Origin: Pseudomonas piscis
GTDB lineage: Bacteria > Pseudomonadota > Gammaproteobacteria > Pseudomonadales > Pseudomonadaceae
Direction of reading: 5' to 3'
NCBI RefSeq assembly: GCF_009380155.1
Contig: NZ_WHUV01000002.1
Location: forward strand, 620,001 to 684,000
DNA length: 64,000 bases
Part shown: positions 63,785 to 64,000 of the stretch, in pieces
Layout: each line of letters starts with the position of its first letter
Numbering within the stretch: the first letter of the stretch is position 1
Made by a program: the position numbers and the translations under genes
The notes under the pieces: generated by a model
Seen by the model: only the letters and a program-made list of their open reading frames with translations
Databases searched by the model: none
What the model was told of the DNA's origin: nothing

Positions 63785-64000
63785 TCCCACTTGGCAGCGC
63801 ATAACCTCGGGCCGAAGATCATTGCTGCATGAAAATACGGGCGAAGCCGTGCTGAGACTATCCCGCTGTGAGACTAGAACTCTCTCACTGGTCGAGGCCT
63901 GTTGTATCGGTCATCACGTGCGCGAACCGTAGTAGATTACCAAAGCGCCCTGCCCCAGCCCTATCGAGATGAAAGCCCTCGATGCCAATCTGACGCGGGC

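Noticed and set aside
63785..64000. Reverse frame reading into the right edge
   Set aside because: Too short, and composition typical of antisense of GC-rich DNA; no start or family evidence.

Overview
The window looks like a Pseudomonas chromosome. An MvaT-type (H-NS family) silencer, a LexA box of CTGT-N8-ACAG form, a HelD-like helicase with a topoisomerase zinc ribbon, and a dif site matching 26 of 28 positions of the E. coli XerCD site (from memory) all fit. Dif at 3659-3686 would place the window in the replication terminus. No rRNA, tRNA or CRISPR array was seen.

Layout. 1-3.6 kb: backbone-like small genes, namely a GNAT acetyltransferase cut by the window edge, a small exported protein, and a frameshifted gene coupled to a DUF2251 gene. 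3.66 kb: dif. 4.3-8 kb: sparse region with a possible degenerate recombinase-like gene. 8.3-11.9 kb: a two-gene operon (helical-repeat protein plus predicted PD-(D/E)xK nuclease) that I cannot match to a named system. 12-18 kb: a solo MbcA/ParS-type (DUF2384) gene, a HEPN protein, a LexA box, small orphans, an HxlR regulator facing an NmrA-like reductase, and remnants. 18-25.3 kb: a giant YobI-like membrane P-loop NTPase and a helicase IV-like protein. 25.4-27.2 kb: IS66 remnant, an orphan and a second DUF2384 gene. 27.5-33 kb: a Lamassu/ABC-3C operon (nuclease effector, small middle subunit, SMC-like ATPase). 33.3-35.5 kb: zinc-ribbon/HEPN protein and mvaT paralogue. 35.9-44.5 kb: an unknown-group reverse transcriptase divergent from a three-gene pPIWI_RE operon. 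46.6-52.5 kb: a Shango operon (TerB protein, BrxD-like ATPase, Lhr-like helicase). 53.7-55.9 kb: KfrA-like regulator divergent from a tyrosine recombinase. 56-63.1 kb: an ADP-ribosyltransferase-like protein, a YaaW-like/membrane protein pair, and a 1507-residue sacsin-type ATPase fused to a DUF3883 nuclease-like domain. The right edge carries a LysR C-terminal fragment.

How it fits together. Most of 8-63 kb is stacked antiviral cargo. Three systems can be named with fair confidence (Lamassu/ABC-3C, pPIWI_RE, Shango). Several others are single genes or pairs with conflict-system architecture: HEPN twice, YobI, a reverse transcriptase, HATPase-DUF3883, an ADP-ribosyltransferase fold, and the 8.3-11.9 kb operon. 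MvaT and several small regulators may keep the cargo quiet, and the KfrA/recombinase pair is the best candidate for mobility. All functions are inferred from reading motifs; no database search was possible.
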